A stretch of DNA of 36,820 nucleotides from Chloroflexota bacterium (GTDB taxonomy: Bacteria; Chloroflexota; Anaerolineae; Anaerolineales; Anaerolineaceae), in assembly GCA_021789855.1 (NCBI GenBank), contig JAJYIW010000007.1:1-36820 (forward strand), written 5' to 3'. The notes under the pieces are model-generated. The model worked only from the letters and a program-made list of their open reading frames with translations, was not told the DNA's origin and searched no databases. Below are positions 15,766 to 24,377 of the stretch, piece by piece. Every line of letters begins with the position of its first letter. Positions within the stretch are counted from its first letter, which is position 1. A program made the position numbers and the translations under genes.

Positions 15766-16731
15766 TTACACTTCAATATCAGCCAGCCGGGTCATCGCAA
15801 AATAACCGGCAACAATCAACAGCCCTGCCAGAGCCAGCGCGATCATGCCGCACGGGGCATTGGATGGCAGGAAGAATTCCATCATGTACGCCCGGTTCAT
15901 CACGTACAGGATGCCAATCACAATCATCGGCAATAGAGACAGGAAGCGGCCAGAATACATGACCTGGGCCGTCAGCACGCGTATTTCACCTTTGACCCGG
16001 ACGCGCTCACGGATGGTATACGAAATGGTGTCCAAAATCTCGGCCAGGTTACCACCCACTTCCCGTTGGACATTCATGGCAGTGACGACCAGGTCCAAAT
16101 CATCGCTGGGGATGCGCCGCAACAGGTTCTCCAGGGCGCGCTCCATGGGAACGCCTAGCTGCATTTCCTGAACCACTCGCCTGAACTCATCGCAAATGGG
16201 CGCCGGCAATTCCTTGGAGACTGCTTCCATGGCTTGCATGGTTGAGAAGCCGGCCCTTAACCCATTCACCATCAAGTTAAGCATATCCGCAAGCTGGTTG
16301 TTGAACTTAACCAGCCGTTTCTTCTGCTCACTTTGAACATAAAACCTGGGCAAGAACAGGCCGATGATCGCCCCAACAATGGTCAGGAGGATCGATTGGC
16401 CGCCAATGATATAACCGACCAGGCCAACCCCAAAAGCGGCGATGATCATCAAGGCGATGTACTCGCCGGGTTTTAACTTGAGATCGGCCCGCGCCAGCTC
16501 GCGTGAGAGCTGATCGCCGTAGGATGAGCCTGCCACCCGCCGGGTGATCCACTCCGTCACAGGTGCTGGCGTGGATTTACTTCCCCGCTTCGGCCGTTCC
16601 TCCTCTTTCACATACCGACCCAGGCGCTCTTCGACCATCGCCCGCTCACTGGTGATCGACGTCGCAATGCCGACGATCAGAAGGACCAGCGCCAGGGCTC
16701 CGCCAATGCCGAGAAAAAGCATGTAGTTCAT
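15766..16731 (-). CDS. tadB: Tad pilus platform protein TadB
   Basis: 321-residue T2SSF-domain membrane protein. N-terminal helix (MLFLGIGGALALVLLIVGIA), a charged region, paired helices near residues 90-135, the T2SSF core FNNQLADMLNLMVNGLRAGFSTMQAMEAVSKELPAPICDEFRRVVQEMQLG and C-terminal helices. AGGGTGA precedes the ATG. It lies between tadA (17-base gap) and tadC (45-base gap), the standard Tad order. It forms the inner-membrane platform for pilus extension together with TadC. Confidence 0.93.
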   Translation of the reverse strand: MNYMLFLGIGGALALVLLIVGIATSITSERAMVEERLGRYVKEEERPKRGSKSTPAPVTEWITRRVAGSSYGDQLSRELARADLKLKPGEYIALMIIAAFGVGLVGYIIGGQSILLTIVGAIIGLFLPRFYVQSEQKKRLVKFNNQLADMLNLMVNGLRAGFSTMQAMEAVSKELPAPICDEFRRVVQEMQLGVPMERALENLLRRIPSDDLDLVVTAMNVQREVGGNLAEILDTISYTIRERVRVKGEIRVLTAQVMYSGRFLSLLPMIVIGILYVMNRAYMMEFFLPSNAPCGMIALALAGLLIVAGYFAMTRLADIEV

Positions 16732-16748
16732 GATTTCACCCTGATTGT

Positions 16749-18155
16749 CTAATACCGGCGACGATCGCCAACACCAAATATGGTGGCCGGCAGGTGAATA
16801 CCCGAGGCCTCAATCTTATCCATGAATTTGGGGCGCAACCCCGTCGGCCTTAACCGACCTACCACCCGGTTATTTTCATAGCCTGTCTGTTCAAAAACAA
16901 AGACATCGGTCATGGTGATCACTTCACCTTCCATACCGGTGACCTCCGTCATATTAACGATCTTTCGTGTGCCGTCGCGCATGCGCGTCTGGTGAATGAC
17001 CAGGTCAATGGCAGACGCGATTTGTTCTCGAATGGCCCGCATGGGCAATTCCATCCCGGCCATCAGGGTCATGGTCTCAATACGGGCGATGGTATCGCGG
17101 GGGCTGTTGGAGTGGGCCGTGGTCATGGAGCCATCATGGCCCGTGTTCATGGCCTGGAGCATATCCAGGGCAGCTGCATCGCGAATCTCGCCGACGATGA
17201 TACGGTCTGGTCGCATGCGCAGGGCGTTGATCACCAGCTCGCGAATGGTGATCTCGCCTTTATTTTCGATGTTCGGTGGGCGGGATTCCAGCGTGACCAC
17301 GTGCTCCTGGCGAAGCTGCAACTCTGCCGCGTTTTCGATGGTGATGATGCGTTCATCCTCTGGAATAAAGCCTGATAATATATTGAGCAGGGTAGTTTTC
17401 CCGGAGCCGGTGCCGCCTGAAATGACAATATTGATGCGCGCCTCAACACAGGCCTTCATAAATTGGATGGCTTCCGGCGTCGATGTGCCCAGCTTGACCA
17501 GCTGATCCACTGTGATAGGGTTCTTGGCGAACTTGCGGATGGTCAACACAGGCCCTACCAGTGATATGGGTGGGATAACGGCATTGACGCGCGACCCATC
17601 CGGGAGGCGAGCATCGACATAAGGGCTGGATTCATCCACACGACGGCCCAAGGGCGCCACGATGCGATCCACAATCCGCATCACATGGGCGTTGCTTTCG
17701 AAAGTGATCGGCACGCGGACAATCTTTCCATCGCGCTCGATATAGAGGTTCTTGGCGCCATTCACCATGATTTCTGTAATGGTATCGTCTTCCAGAAGGG
17801 GTTGGAGAGGCCCAAATCCCAGGATGTCAGCAGCGATTTGTTCAAATAAGCGCGCTCTTTCAGGCCGGGATAATACGATGTTTTCTTCACTCAGGATCTC
17901 TTCGAACAGTTCCTGGATGGTTCGACGGACGTCGCTAGTTTTGGTCACATCCATCGACGGTTCCATTCCTGCCAGGAGCTTGTTTTGAACACGCGTTTTC
18001 AGATCCTGGTAGGTGTCTTGTTGGGGTGTCGTGGTAGGTGGTGCAATTCGCCGGGCTTGCAAGGAAGGCGTATGCCCCCCATTCTCAGCCCCCTCAGCAG
18101 GTGCGGGAGATGGCTCGTTACCTTCCCCTTGTTGAAGCCTTCTAAGCAAAGACAT
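16749..18155 (-). CDS. tadA: Tad pilus assembly ATPase TadA/CpaF
   Basis: 468-residue hexameric secretion ATPase powering Flp pilus assembly. Walker A GGTGSGKTTLLN (about residue 245), Asp box region DERIITIENAAELQL, Walker B region RIIVGEIRDAAALDMLQAMNTGHDGSMTTAHSNSPRD and His box are all intact. The N-terminal 60 residues are Pro/Ala-rich and likely disordered. AGGAGG lies upstream of the ATG. Its place between tadZ and tadB is canonical. Confidence 0.96.
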   Translation of the reverse strand: MSLLRRLQQGEGNEPSPAPAEGAENGGHTPSLQARRIAPPTTTPQQDTYQDLKTRVQNKLLAGMEPSMDVTKTSDVRRTIQELFEEILSEENIVLSRPERARLFEQIAADILGFGPLQPLLEDDTITEIMVNGAKNLYIERDGKIVRVPITFESNAHVMRIVDRIVAPLGRRVDESSPYVDARLPDGSRVNAVIPPISLVGPVLTIRKFAKNPITVDQLVKLGTSTPEAIQFMKACVEARINIVISGGTGSGKTTLLNILSGFIPEDERIITIENAAELQLRQEHVVTLESRPPNIENKGEITIRELVINALRMRPDRIIVGEIRDAAALDMLQAMNTGHDGSMTTAHSNSPRDTIARIETMTLMAGMELPMRAIREQIASAIDLVIHQTRMRDGTRKIVNMTEVTGMEGEVITMTDVFVFEQTGYENNRVVGRLRPTGLRPKFMDKIEASGIHLPATIFGVGDRRRY

Positions 18156-18183
18156 AAAACCTCCTCACCGGTTCCCTAAACGA

Positions 18184-19422
18184 TTATTTCCTGGCTACCT
18201 GTTCGACCTCATCCACAACCTGGCGGGATAAGGTATCCTTGATAAGGTCTGAGATCGCAGATACACTCTTCCCGATAGGCAATGCTTTATTGTCGAGCAT
18301 GAACGGTATACCCCGATTAACCGATAAAGCCACCGTTCGCTCATCGAATGGGATCTGCCCTACAACTTCCTGGCGCAGGCTCTCCCCAACTTTTTCAGGC
18401 GCAATGGCAATCCGCTTGTCATACCGGTTCATGATGTGCATAATGCGTTTGCGGTTAACTCGCATTCCATCCACCACCGACAGGAAGGTTTTAGTGTTTT
18501 TGATTGAAGGAATTTCCTGCGTGGTAATCAGGACAATCAGGTCCGCGATATCGATAATGGATAAATCAATATCCGTCAAAAAAGTTGACGTATCCACGAT
18601 AATATAATTATAAAGCCTTTTTAAGTATACCAATACTTTTGAAAACTGTTCACCGGTGACTCTTTCAGCCATTTCAGGGCGAGAGGGTGCAGCCAGCATG
18701 TGAATCCCACTGGCTGCGTGAGTCACCATCACTTCGGCAATGACGTCCGGATCCAATTCATCTGCCCGTGGTGCAAGATCAAGGATGGTGTATTTGCCCT
18801 GTTCGTTTAAAAATACCGCGACATCCCCAAACTGGAGGTTGCCATCGATCAAGGCCACCTTGGCGTCTTCGGTTTTTAAGCTGATCGCCATGTTCACTGC
18901 CAGGGTGGTACAGCCGGTGCCCCCTTTGGGACTATAGAACATGATAATCTTGCCATCAGATGCCGCGGATCCGGCGGCTCCAACAGAGCTGGCAGTCTGC
19001 ATGGGGGCAGAAGCAGCCGCCATCATGGCGCGCTCCTCATGCGCCAATGCGCCAGCCCTGCGGATGGCCGCACTGAGCTCATCAAAGTTCGGCGGTTTGG
19101 TCAGGAAATCTCCGGCGCCAGCTAACATGGCCCGGCGCATGTAGCTTGGATCGCCCTGAACAGACAGAATGATAATTTTCACATACGGTTGCTTGCGATG
19201 AATCGCCTCCGTCGCCTGGATTCCATCCAGGTCTGGCATGTTGATGTCCATCAAGACCACGTCGGGCTTGCTCTCTTGAGCGACATCAATGGCCTCTTTG
19301 CCGGTACGCGCCACGCCAATTACTTCAACGTCTGCCTCAAATTGAAGTAATCGCCGTATGTTCTCTCGGGTTTCAGCGATGTCATCAACGATGACGACCC
19401 GAATTTTATCATTCTCTGGCAT
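18184..19422 (-). CDS. tadZ: TadZ/CpaE-type pilus localisation ATPase with N-terminal receiver domain
   Basis: 412 residues. The receiver domain (about 8-125) keeps VVIVDD, the phosphoacceptor Asp in VVLMDINMPDLDG and the Lys in FLTKPP, so it may be phosphorylated. The C-terminal MinD/ParA-like domain (about 153-400) has the deviant nucleotide loop YSPKGGTGCTTLAVN, where the usual second Lys is Cys, as is common in CpaE/TadZ proteins. These proteins mark the assembly site of Tad pili. AGGAG precedes the ATG. Located between cpaB and tadA. No cognate kinase is adjacent. Confidence 0.92.
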   Translation of the reverse strand: MPENDKIRVVIVDDIAETRENIRRLLQFEADVEVIGVARTGKEAIDVAQESKPDVVLMDINMPDLDGIQATEAIHRKQPYVKIIILSVQGDPSYMRRAMLAGAGDFLTKPPNFDELSAAIRRAGALAHEERAMMAAASAPMQTASSVGAAGSAASDGKIIMFYSPKGGTGCTTLAVNMAISLKTEDAKVALIDGNLQFGDVAVFLNEQGKYTILDLAPRADELDPDVIAEVMVTHAASGIHMLAAPSRPEMAERVTGEQFSKVLVYLKRLYNYIIVDTSTFLTDIDLSIIDIADLIVLITTQEIPSIKNTKTFLSVVDGMRVNRKRIMHIMNRYDKRIAIAPEKVGESLRQEVVGQIPFDERTVALSVNRGIPFMLDNKALPIGKSVSAISDLIKDTLSRQVVDEVEQVARK

Positions 19423-19441
19423 GCTTGACTCCTAAGGTATC

Positions 19442-20563
19442 TTATTTACCTGCTACGGGCGTATTGGACGCATTGATTAAATAGTTATTGGGGAGCTTTA
19501 GCACATCCACCCGCGGCTCAAATCCATAGGGCAGCTTTGCCGGTAAGGGGATATTGTACTGATCCATTAAATATTGCATGGTCACAGCCTCAGTCTGTAC
19601 GCGCTGGTCATCCCCGGCGGAACGTAGAACCAAAGAAAGCTGTGCGCCAGAATAAATCAGGTAATTAAGCGTCACGGCATCTTGCGGCGTCACGATCAGG
19701 GTAATGATATCAGGCAGGACCGGAACGGGGGTCGGCGCGACTACGGGCGTGGCACCTGGGGCTGGAGTTGGGCTGGCCGGGGCAGCCGCAGCCGGTTTTT
19801 GATAATCCCCCACCTGCAAAATACGTGCGTCCGCTAAGAGAGTCTGGCTGACCAATCTCGGCCTGGCCACCGACTCGGAAGGAATGACATAAATCGGCTG
19901 GTTCAGGGTAGGATCCAGCTCTGCCCTTCCCTGGGGAACAGGGGCAGGGAGCATCGTCATGTTGGCGGTTAACCCCGCGGCTGCGGTTTGAGAAGCCGGC
20001 CCAGGGGCGGTGACATTCGCAGTTAGATTGGGCAACCTGGTCTGGTAATTCGTATCCAGATCCGTGTAGAGCAATGATGCAATCACGCTCACATGGTCAC
20101 CGGCCTGGGGGAGGAATGACACATAGGAAACCCTATCCTTAATCGGGATAGAGATTGCGACCATTCCCTTGGGAATCATAATAGATTTTAATGACCCCTG
20201 GCTGGGATCAACGACCAGGCTCCTGGTTAAGGGCACCCGCGCGTCCAGATCAAACCGGGCAACCTTCCCAACCACGTCATCAATTTTGTTAAAAAAGGTT
20301 CCCGCAACGATGTCCTTTTTGGGGTACTTGATGGTCGCCAACACATCCGCCGTGATCGTCGTCCCTTGCGGGATGGATTGTTGGGTGATCACGATGTCCA
20401 CCATTTCTACGGCCGGGGTTGCGGTCGCTAATGGCGGTGTGTTGCTCTGGCCCGTGGGGTTGATACCCCGTAAGAAGAGAAAATAAACTAAAACCAAGGC
20501 GAGAATGATAATCAGCGCCAGATAAATAAGTATCCTTCCTCTAGCCCTTGAAGCTTGAGCCAT
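19442..20563 (-). CDS. cpaB: Flp pilus assembly protein CpaB (RcpC)
   Basis: 373-residue envelope protein with one N-terminal membrane helix (ILIYLALIIILALVLVYFLFL), a SAF-type domain (IVITQQSIPQGTTITADVLATIKYPKKDIVAGTFFNKIDDVVGKVARFDLDARVPLTRSLV) and the CpaB C-terminal region (IITLIVTPQDAVTLNYLIYSGAQLSLVLRS). Two long Ala/Pro/Thr-rich inserts (about residues 175-205 and 250-275) look like flexible linkers. No secretin gene (cpaC) is present, consistent with a single-membrane envelope. GGGAGG precedes the ATG. Confidence 0.92.
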   Translation of the reverse strand: MAQASRARGRILIYLALIIILALVLVYFLFLRGINPTGQSNTPPLATATPAVEMVDIVITQQSIPQGTTITADVLATIKYPKKDIVAGTFFNKIDDVVGKVARFDLDARVPLTRSLVVDPSQGSLKSIMIPKGMVAISIPIKDRVSYVSFLPQAGDHVSVIASLLYTDLDTNYQTRLPNLTANVTAPGPASQTAAAGLTANMTMLPAPVPQGRAELDPTLNQPIYVIPSESVARPRLVSQTLLADARILQVGDYQKPAAAAPASPTPAPGATPVVAPTPVPVLPDIITLIVTPQDAVTLNYLIYSGAQLSLVLRSAGDDQRVQTEAVTMQYLMDQYNIPLPAKLPYGFEPRVDVLKLPNNYLINASNTPVAGK

Positions 20564-20610
20564 GTTGTCCTCCCGATAGCTGAAATAAAATATTTGGATT
20601 GATCATTTTG

Positions 20611-20616
20611 ATTATA
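20611..20616 (-). promoter_or_regulatory. Candidate -10 for cpaB-tad operon
   Basis: TATAAT on the minus strand, 48 bases before the cpaB ATG. The -35 area is an A-tract (AAAAAC), so only the -10 is convincing. It would give the assembly genes a promoter separate from flp. The 20564-20714 gap otherwise holds a T-run and no gene. Confidence 0.45.
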
Positions 20617-20714
20617 CGCCAACATTGAGTCGAGTTTTTTTACATCACCTGTTGCCCGGTGTGTGGCATTGTCTATCGCGGACGCTGTGATTCTTAAGGA
20701 AACTCGGTCATAGG

Positions 20715-22223
20715 CTATTCCTTTATAAAAATAATAGCTTGACTATCCTGGTAAACCCTGGCCCAGAATTCCGACTGGCCTGCCAGCCGGATAAGGTTGG
20801 TTTCTTCTGAAAGGCTTAAAAACAGGGTTTTGACCCCATAGCGGTCCAGACGCTCCTGCCAGCCATTTTCACCCTGGCTTATGGTTATGTAATCCACCCA
20901 TACATTCCAGGGGAACAAATCCAACCTTGGATCGATGAAAACCTTATATGCAGGTTGCCCGGCCCAAATCAGGTAGCTGCCAAACGAGAGATCATTGAAA
21001 ACAGGGCCGGGCAAATGATGGGTGAGGAGATATTGGGTGGCAGCAACAGGCGTCTCAGATGAAATCAAGCCGGCTTTTATCGCAGGATAAGGCAAATCAT
21101 TTTTGAACCAGGGCAGGGAAATGATTCCCAACAGGCTTAATAATGCGACCATGGCAACATTAAGCCTCATCTTTTGAACGGGTAAAGTGCCATTTTTCGG
21201 CGTAAATCGTTTATCCCACGCCTGGCTGACGCTTTGGGCAAGCGCCGGCGCCGCCGTTAATCCAAACCAGATAATCCCCCGTGATGTTTTTATTGCCAAG
21301 CCGCCAAAAATGACGAGCATGGCCCATTGGAAAAATGACAGATGGCGGTAAGTCAGAAGAACAACCATCACACAAATGATGAATCCGAACCAAAATATCG
21401 TCCCCTCCAGGGAATGGAACGAGGGCGGGGCCCACTCAGGAACGAAATTTTGGATCAATGAATTTTTGGTCATACCCATCACATAATTGATAATTCCAAG
21501 GCCAGCCGGGTTTATCAAAACCATCAGCATTGAAACCCCGCCAACCAGCGCCGGGGTCAGGGCGGGCTTAAAAACCTGCCACGACTTTTTGGTTTTTAAT
21601 GCTGCCAGACCCATCCTCACTTCGTCGATTAACCAGAGCCCCAGGAAAACGAACCCTAGCACAAATGTCCCGTGGCTATTTGCCCACACCAGCATGCCCA
21701 AAGGAAATACGGCCAGCCAAAGCTTTTTCTTTCCTTTTCGATAAGCGTATATTCCTGCCAGATAAAGGCTGCCTGTTGCAAGGGCAACTCCCTGAGCTCG
21801 CACATTCCAATCGCTAACGCCTAAAACCGCAGCGAACAAGGTAGCAAATGCAGAAATACGCCAATGGCGAGTCAGCAATCGACAGGTGAAAAGGAGCAAT
21901 AAATATGCCAGGGAGATGACCAGACTGTGCGAAAAGATAATTAATGCTAACCCACCTGCTCGATTAAGATAATAATAACATAGTTCTACCAACCAGAACA
22001 TGGCATAAGCAGGATAAGGCCGTCCAAACGCAGTGTACGAAAAGGTGTCAACGGATGGAACCTGGTGAGTCTGGCTAATTTCCTTGCCAACAGCAAGTTG
22101 CCACCAAAAATCATTGGGTCGAATGGGCTGGGTATTAACAAAAGCAAATACCCCAATAATGACTGCCAGGCCCCAGATCATTTCCACTCTTAAGGTTGAA
22201 GGCCATCTCGATCGAACAGCCAT
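20715..22223 (-). CDS. Polytopic membrane protein within the Tad locus, function unknown
   Basis: 502 residues with about ten to twelve hydrophobic helices, followed by a C-terminal soluble segment (about 400-502). An early conserved-looking loop PNDFWWQLAVGKEISQTHQVPSVDTFSYTAFGRP between helices 1 and 2, and the segment YKVFIDPRLDLFPWNVWVDY late in the protein, resemble GT-C fold or O-antigen-type membrane glycosyltransferase relatives, but I do not recognise a defined family. It lies between flp and cpaB in the same orientation. No clear Shine-Dalgarno before the ATG. Pilin or surface glycosylation is a possible role, by context only. Confidence 0.7.
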   Translation of the reverse strand: MAVRSRWPSTLRVEMIWGLAVIIGVFAFVNTQPIRPNDFWWQLAVGKEISQTHQVPSVDTFSYTAFGRPYPAYAMFWLVELCYYYLNRAGGLALIIFSHSLVISLAYLLLLFTCRLLTRHWRISAFATLFAAVLGVSDWNVRAQGVALATGSLYLAGIYAYRKGKKKLWLAVFPLGMLVWANSHGTFVLGFVFLGLWLIDEVRMGLAALKTKKSWQVFKPALTPALVGGVSMLMVLINPAGLGIINYVMGMTKNSLIQNFVPEWAPPSFHSLEGTIFWFGFIICVMVVLLTYRHLSFFQWAMLVIFGGLAIKTSRGIIWFGLTAAPALAQSVSQAWDKRFTPKNGTLPVQKMRLNVAMVALLSLLGIISLPWFKNDLPYPAIKAGLISSETPVAATQYLLTHHLPGPVFNDLSFGSYLIWAGQPAYKVFIDPRLDLFPWNVWVDYITISQGENGWQERLDRYGVKTLFLSLSEETNLIRLAGQSEFWARVYQDSQAIIFIKE

Positions 22224-22256
22224 GATTCGCTAATTAATCAACAACATCTCTGATAT

Positions 22257-22296
22257 GAAAAGAAGAGCCCTGTTCGGAGAAAGGACCCTTCTTTTC
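22257..22296 (-). terminator. Hairpin after the flp pilin gene
   Basis: GAAAAGAAG (22257-22265) and CTTCTTTTC (22288-22296) form a 9-pair stem with additional imperfect GC pairs inside. Only a weak T-run follows in the flp direction, so it may act as partial terminator or RNA-end stabiliser separating abundant pilin mRNA from downstream genes. Confidence 0.45.
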
Positions 22297-22350
22297 AAAT
22301 AAATGAAAAAAGCTGATTTAATTAAGAAGGTTGCCACCTTTTCAGGTGAA

Positions 22351-22497
22351 TTAAATGTTAGTGACGATGTTCCTAAAGATGTTGGAGATAGCGGGACCCA
22401 ACAGAGCTAAGATAGCGATGACGACGACCGCAACCAAGACCAGGATTAACGCATATTCCACCAAACCTTGACCCTTTTCCTTTGGAGCGAACAACAT
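22351..22497 (-). CDS. flp: Flp type IVb pilin
   Basis: 48-residue prepilin, too short for the ORF track and found by translating the minus strand. It reads MLFAPKEKG, then QGLVEYALILVLVAVVVIAIL, ending ISNIFRNIVTNI. The Glu-Tyr pair at residues 14-15 fits the Flp motif with Glu at +5, placing prepilin-peptidase cleavage between Gly9 and Gln10 and leaving a 39-residue mature pilin. A perfect AGGAGGTG lies upstream with good spacing. A strong promoter precedes it and the tad genes follow on the same strand. No prepilin peptidase gene is visible in the window. Confidence 0.93.
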   Translation of the reverse strand: MLFAPKEKGQGLVEYALILVLVAVVVIAILALLGPAISNIFRNIVTNI

Positions 22498-22551
22498 GGC
22501 TTTTCACCTCCTTTCCGTGTTTTATTGTCCAAACAGGTAATTACAGTTTCT

Positions 22552-22579
22552 ATTATACGGTCTTTACAAGAAAAATCAA
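22552..22579 (-). promoter_or_regulatory. Promoter of flp
   Basis: Minus strand TTGATT (22579-22574), 16-base spacer, TATAAT (22557-22552). Predicted start near 22545 with a leader of about 48 bases ending in a perfect ribosome site. Confidence 0.7.
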
Positions 22580-22644
22580 GCGCTACACATTACAACCACT
22601 TAACAAATTCAAAGCGCAGCCGCCTGACTTACCTAGATAATCTA

Positions 22645-22673
22645 TTGTTTTATGAATTGGTTACTACTATAAT
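22645..22673 (+). promoter_or_regulatory. Promoter of the helical protein-SPFH unit
   Basis: TTGTTT (22645-22650), 17-base spacer, perfect TATAAT (22668-22673); start expected near 22680, about 59 bases before the ATG at 22739. Divergent from the flp promoter. Confidence 0.6.
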
Positions 22674-22738
22674 GATTTGCAATGCTTGAGTCAGATATTC
22701 AGACAGAGATAGAGTTCATCATCTGCCAAGGAGGAACG

Positions 22739-23272
22739 ATGAGCGATATATTTGAGAAAGTCACAAATGACCAGGATATATTCAAGAAAATACTGAGCAA
22801 GGTCCCAGGGTTCAGTGGATATATCGAACGCTCCAACCGGAGGTCATCTGATAAACTTCTTCGAGAAGCGGTAGCCAATCATTTTGAAGAATTATGGAAA
22901 CGGGTATCCTCGCTCGAGCGAGACTTGATCAGCCAGGGGGGCATTGCGTACGTCGGCGATATGGAATCAGCCGCCCTCAAGCTCCGCCAGTTTATCGATC
23001 GGGTCCGAACTGCCTCTTATGGATATTCAGGCCTTTTCGATGCGATCAAGATCAATCAAGAAGAGCTGGCCAAGTTGTACCAGTATGATTACTCCCTGTT
23101 AACCATGGCAGACGATGTGTCGCATGCGATTGACAACGTAGAATCCGCGATGGGCAGCGACGGGTTAAAGGCTGCTATTCGTAACCTGATCAGCAGCACG
23201 CAACAGTGCGTTACAACGTACAACAAACGTTCAGAAGTCATTACCGGCGGGGTAAATTCCGCTGCTCAATAA
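22739..23272 (+). CDS. Conserved-looking helical protein upstream of the SPFH gene, unknown function
   Basis: 177 residues, no membrane segment or signal peptide. Composition and spacing suggest a mostly alpha-helical, possibly coiled-coil protein (LREAVANHFEELWKRVSSLERDL, MESAALKLRQFIDRVRTAS, DDVSHAIDNVESAM). I do not recognise a family. The track start at 22682 is rejected for ATG 22739, which has AGGAGG five bases upstream. Its stop is 11 bases before the SPFH gene, so the two are almost certainly one transcript and may act as a complex. Role unknown; a membrane-associated or stress function is guessed from the SPFH partner only. Confidence 0.75.
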   Translation: MSDIFEKVTNDQDIFKKILSKVPGFSGYIERSNRRSSDKLLREAVANHFEELWKRVSSLERDLISQGGIAYVGDMESAALKLRQFIDRVRTASYGYSGLFDAIKINQEELAKLYQYDYSLLTMADDVSHAIDNVESAMGSDGLKAAIRNLISSTQQCVTTYNKRSEVITGGVNSAAQ

Positions 23273-23283
23273 GGAGATAAACC

Positions 23284-24339
23284 ATGGCTAGAATTTTTGA
23301 TGTGGTCGAATATCCAAGTGAAATGGTGGATGAAATAGTCCATCGTTTCCCAGAAAGCGGCCCGGCCGACTTACGCATTGGCTCACAGGTGATCGTTCGC
23401 GAGTCGCAGCGAGTCGTCTTCTTCCGGGATGGAAATGCCCTGGATACCTTTGGCCCCGGGCGGCACACGATCGTCACCGCGAACATCCCCAAAGTCATTG
23501 ATCTAATTGGTAAAGCCTTCAATGACCGTACGCCTTTCGTCGCCGAGGTCTATTACGTGTCGGCCAAGGAATTCGCCGACCGGAAATGGGGCACTCCCCA
23601 GCCGATCATCGTCAGGAATCCCGGCATGGGCCTGGGCGTGGCGCTTTTGCAGGCTTTCGGCAGCTACAGCATCCAGGTAGCGGATGCCCAACAGTTTGTC
23701 ACCCAAATCGTGGGCGCCCAGGGGATTTACATGATGTCCGACATCGAGAACCGGCTGCGGACCATGCTGCTCTCAAAACTAACCGATTTGTTAGGCGAAA
23801 CCGCCGCTAATCACTCCGTAGTCGAGCTCATTGCGTTGAACGAAGAGCTTGGCGCAGGTGTCCGGGCCAAAGCTCAAGATGATTTCGCGGCCATCGGCCT
23901 GACCCTGAAGTCCTTCTACATCGGCAACCTGAAGCCTTCTGAAAAGTCCGCTGAAGAGCTGCGCGCCATGGGTATGCTGGATATGCAAACTTACACCCAA
24001 TTGCAGGCAGCCGATGCACTTCGCGAGGCCGCGCAAAACCCAAGCGGCGGCGCTGGCTTGACCGCCGGGATTGGAGCCGGGATGGGAATCGGTAACGTCC
24101 TGTCTCAATCGCTCCAGGGCGTGGCAGCGGCCAGCCGGCCTGCGCCAGCAGCGCCTGCCGCAAATGGCGGAACGCCGGTCACCCCAGACGTCATGACCCC
24201 CGCGGAGGCTGCCTCTATTTTGAAAGTCTCCGAAGAGGATGTGATGGCATCCATTCAATCTGGCGATCTTAAGGCTAAGAAAATTGGAAATGCCTACCGG
24301 ATCAGCAAAGATTCGTTGGAAGCTTTTTTGAAAGGCTAA
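23284..24339 (+). CDS. SPFH (band 7)-domain protein with C-terminal excisionase-like helix-turn-helix
   Basis: 351 residues. Residues about 15-235 match the SPFH/virion-core-like proteins of the YdjI type (SQVIVRESQRVVFFRDGNALDTFGPGRHTIVTANIPKV..., SYSIQVADAQQFVTQIVGAQ, GLTLKSFYIGNLKPS). A Gly/Ala/Pro-rich linker (about 245-300) is followed by MTPAEAASILKVSEEDVMASIQSGDLKAKKIGNAYRISKDSLEAFL, a MerR/excisionase-type helix-turn-helix. No N-terminal membrane helix is seen. YdjI relatives usually end in zinc ribbons, so the HTH replacement is notable. RBS AAGGAG precedes the ATG. Domain calls are firm; function is not known. Confidence 0.87.
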   Translation: MARIFDVVEYPSEMVDEIVHRFPESGPADLRIGSQVIVRESQRVVFFRDGNALDTFGPGRHTIVTANIPKVIDLIGKAFNDRTPFVAEVYYVSAKEFADRKWGTPQPIIVRNPGMGLGVALLQAFGSYSIQVADAQQFVTQIVGAQGIYMMSDIENRLRTMLLSKLTDLLGETAANHSVVELIALNEELGAGVRAKAQDDFAAIGLTLKSFYIGNLKPSEKSAEELRAMGMLDMQTYTQLQAADALREAAQNPSGGAGLTAGIGAGMGIGNVLSQSLQGVAAASRPAPAAPAANGGTPVTPDVMTPAEAASILKVSEEDVMASIQSGDLKAKKIGNAYRISKDSLEAFLKG

Positions 24340-24377
24340 GCCTTTCGATCATCAGACACGGGCCTGCTCCAAAGAAC

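Noticed and set aside
16996-17505. 169 aa plus ORF opposite tadA
   Set aside because: Antisense of the Walker A/B region of a certain ATPase gene.
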